Assembly (NCBI GenBank): GCA_900320925.1
Contig: ONUD01000177.1
Location: 1-5,875 of the forward strand
Direction of reading: 5' to 3'
DNA: 5,875 nucleotides
Origin: an uncultured Eubacteriales bacterium
Lineage (GTDB): Bacteria > Bacillota > Clostridia > Oscillospirales > Acutalibacteraceae
In this document: one piece after another, positions 5,642 through 5,875 of the stretch
Numbering within the stretch: the first letter of the stretch is position 1
Layout of the letters: every line of letters begins with the position of its first letter
Notes under the pieces: generated by a model
What the model saw: the letters and a program-made list of their open reading frames with translations, nothing else
Databases searched by the model: none
What the model was told of the DNA's origin: nothing
Translations under genes and position numbers: made by a program

Positions 5642-5875
5642 CTTTTAAACAAATTACCATTTTATTTCCTAAAAAACATCAGTGTTTATGCGGGTTTGAC
5701 AAGCTAATTAAGCTTTTGGTAACACGATATATAATTTAGGTAACACATTTGGTAACACGAAATATATTGACTTAAATGAGCCATCCATAAAAAGTGTGGG
5801 TAGAAAATCATCTTCCGGGCAGAGAAACAGGTAGTCCGCCGCATCGAAGCATGATTATTGAGATCATGTTTTCAA
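5642..5875. other. AT-rich region after ssrA with no convincing gene
   Basis: Composition turns clearly AT-rich after the tmRNA CCA. On the - strand a frame is open from 5871 to a TAG at 5704-5706, with ATG at 5842-5844 giving about 46 residues, but it has no recognisable motif and reads through the short repeats. Another - strand frame runs in from the right edge and stops at TGA 5808-5810; it could be the tail of a gene lying beyond the window, but 21 residues are too few to judge. Weak hairpins occur at 5674-5687 (AAACA/TGTTT) and 5847-5871 (AAGCATGAT/ATCATGTTT); neither has a proper T tract. Confidence 0.5.
5718..5758 (+). repeat. Three direct copies of GGTAACAC
   Basis: GGTAACAC occurs at 5718-5725, 5739-5746 and 5751-5758, at offsets of 21 and 12 bases. 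The first and third copies share a longer match, TTTGGTAACACGA followed by an ATAT-rich stretch. They lie 77 bases past the tmRNA end. Spacings of about two and one helical turns suit a protein-binding cluster, but no binding protein can be named from this window. Confidence 0.7.

Noticed and set aside
5696..5735. Promoter from TTGACA (5696-5701) and TATAAT (5730-5735)
   Set aside because: Both boxes are perfect but 28 bases apart, far more than a sigma-A spacer allows.
5412..5739. Open frames on both strands across the tmRNA gene (about 81-82 codons each)
   Set aside because: They lie on the structured 3' half of ssrA; the - strand product containing ARRVELL is the kind of false protein often predicted from tmRNA or tRNA sequence.
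5718..5758. CRISPR array
   Set aside because: The repeated unit is only 8 bases and the spacings (21 and 12) are unequal and far too short.

Overview
This window looks like a chromosomal segment of a Clostridia-class Firmicute, most likely near Ruminococcus/Oscillospiraceae. That placement is an inference. It rests on the order SRP RNA - dnaX - ybaB - recR (as in Bacillus and Clostridia), a tmRNA resume region resembling that of Bacillus, AGGAGG-type ribosome binding sites, and surface-type beta repeats of a kind common in Ruminococcus. All confident genes read on the + strand.

Layout. (1) 1-640: 3' part of deoD, purine nucleoside phosphorylase, cut by the left edge. (2) 637-1959: a two-gene unit behind a near-consensus extended -10 promoter that overlaps the deoD stop codon. 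It encodes a 237-residue protein of surface-type beta-sandwich repeats with no signal peptide, then a 178-residue protein I do not recognise. (3) 1976-2211: a stand-alone RNA gene for the signal recognition particle RNA, with promoter, long closing helix, GGAA-capped SRP core and terminator. (4) 2260-5283: dnaX, ybaB/ebfC, recR and smpB, closely packed and probably one transcript. (5) 5288-5641: ssrA (tmRNA), only 4 bases after the smpB stop, with encoded CCA, a G-U third pair in the acceptor stem and a readable degradation tag ending VALAA. (6) 5642-5875: AT-rich DNA without a convincing gene, holding three copies of GGTAACAC just downstream of ssrA.

How the parts fit. dnaX (clamp loader), recR (recombinational repair) and the YbaB nucleoid protein serve DNA replication and repair. 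SRP RNA serves membrane targeting of nascent proteins. SmpB and tmRNA form one machine, trans-translation, that rescues stalled ribosomes, so a protein and its RNA partner are encoded back to back.

Most of the window is well-known housekeeping. The parts worth a second look are the unknown gene pair at 698-1959, the near-fusion of smpB and ssrA, the repeat-bearing DNA after the ssrA 3' end (a favoured integration site for mobile elements), the hairpin and A-run at the junction of the core and tau regions of dnaX, and a near-perfect hairpin within recR.
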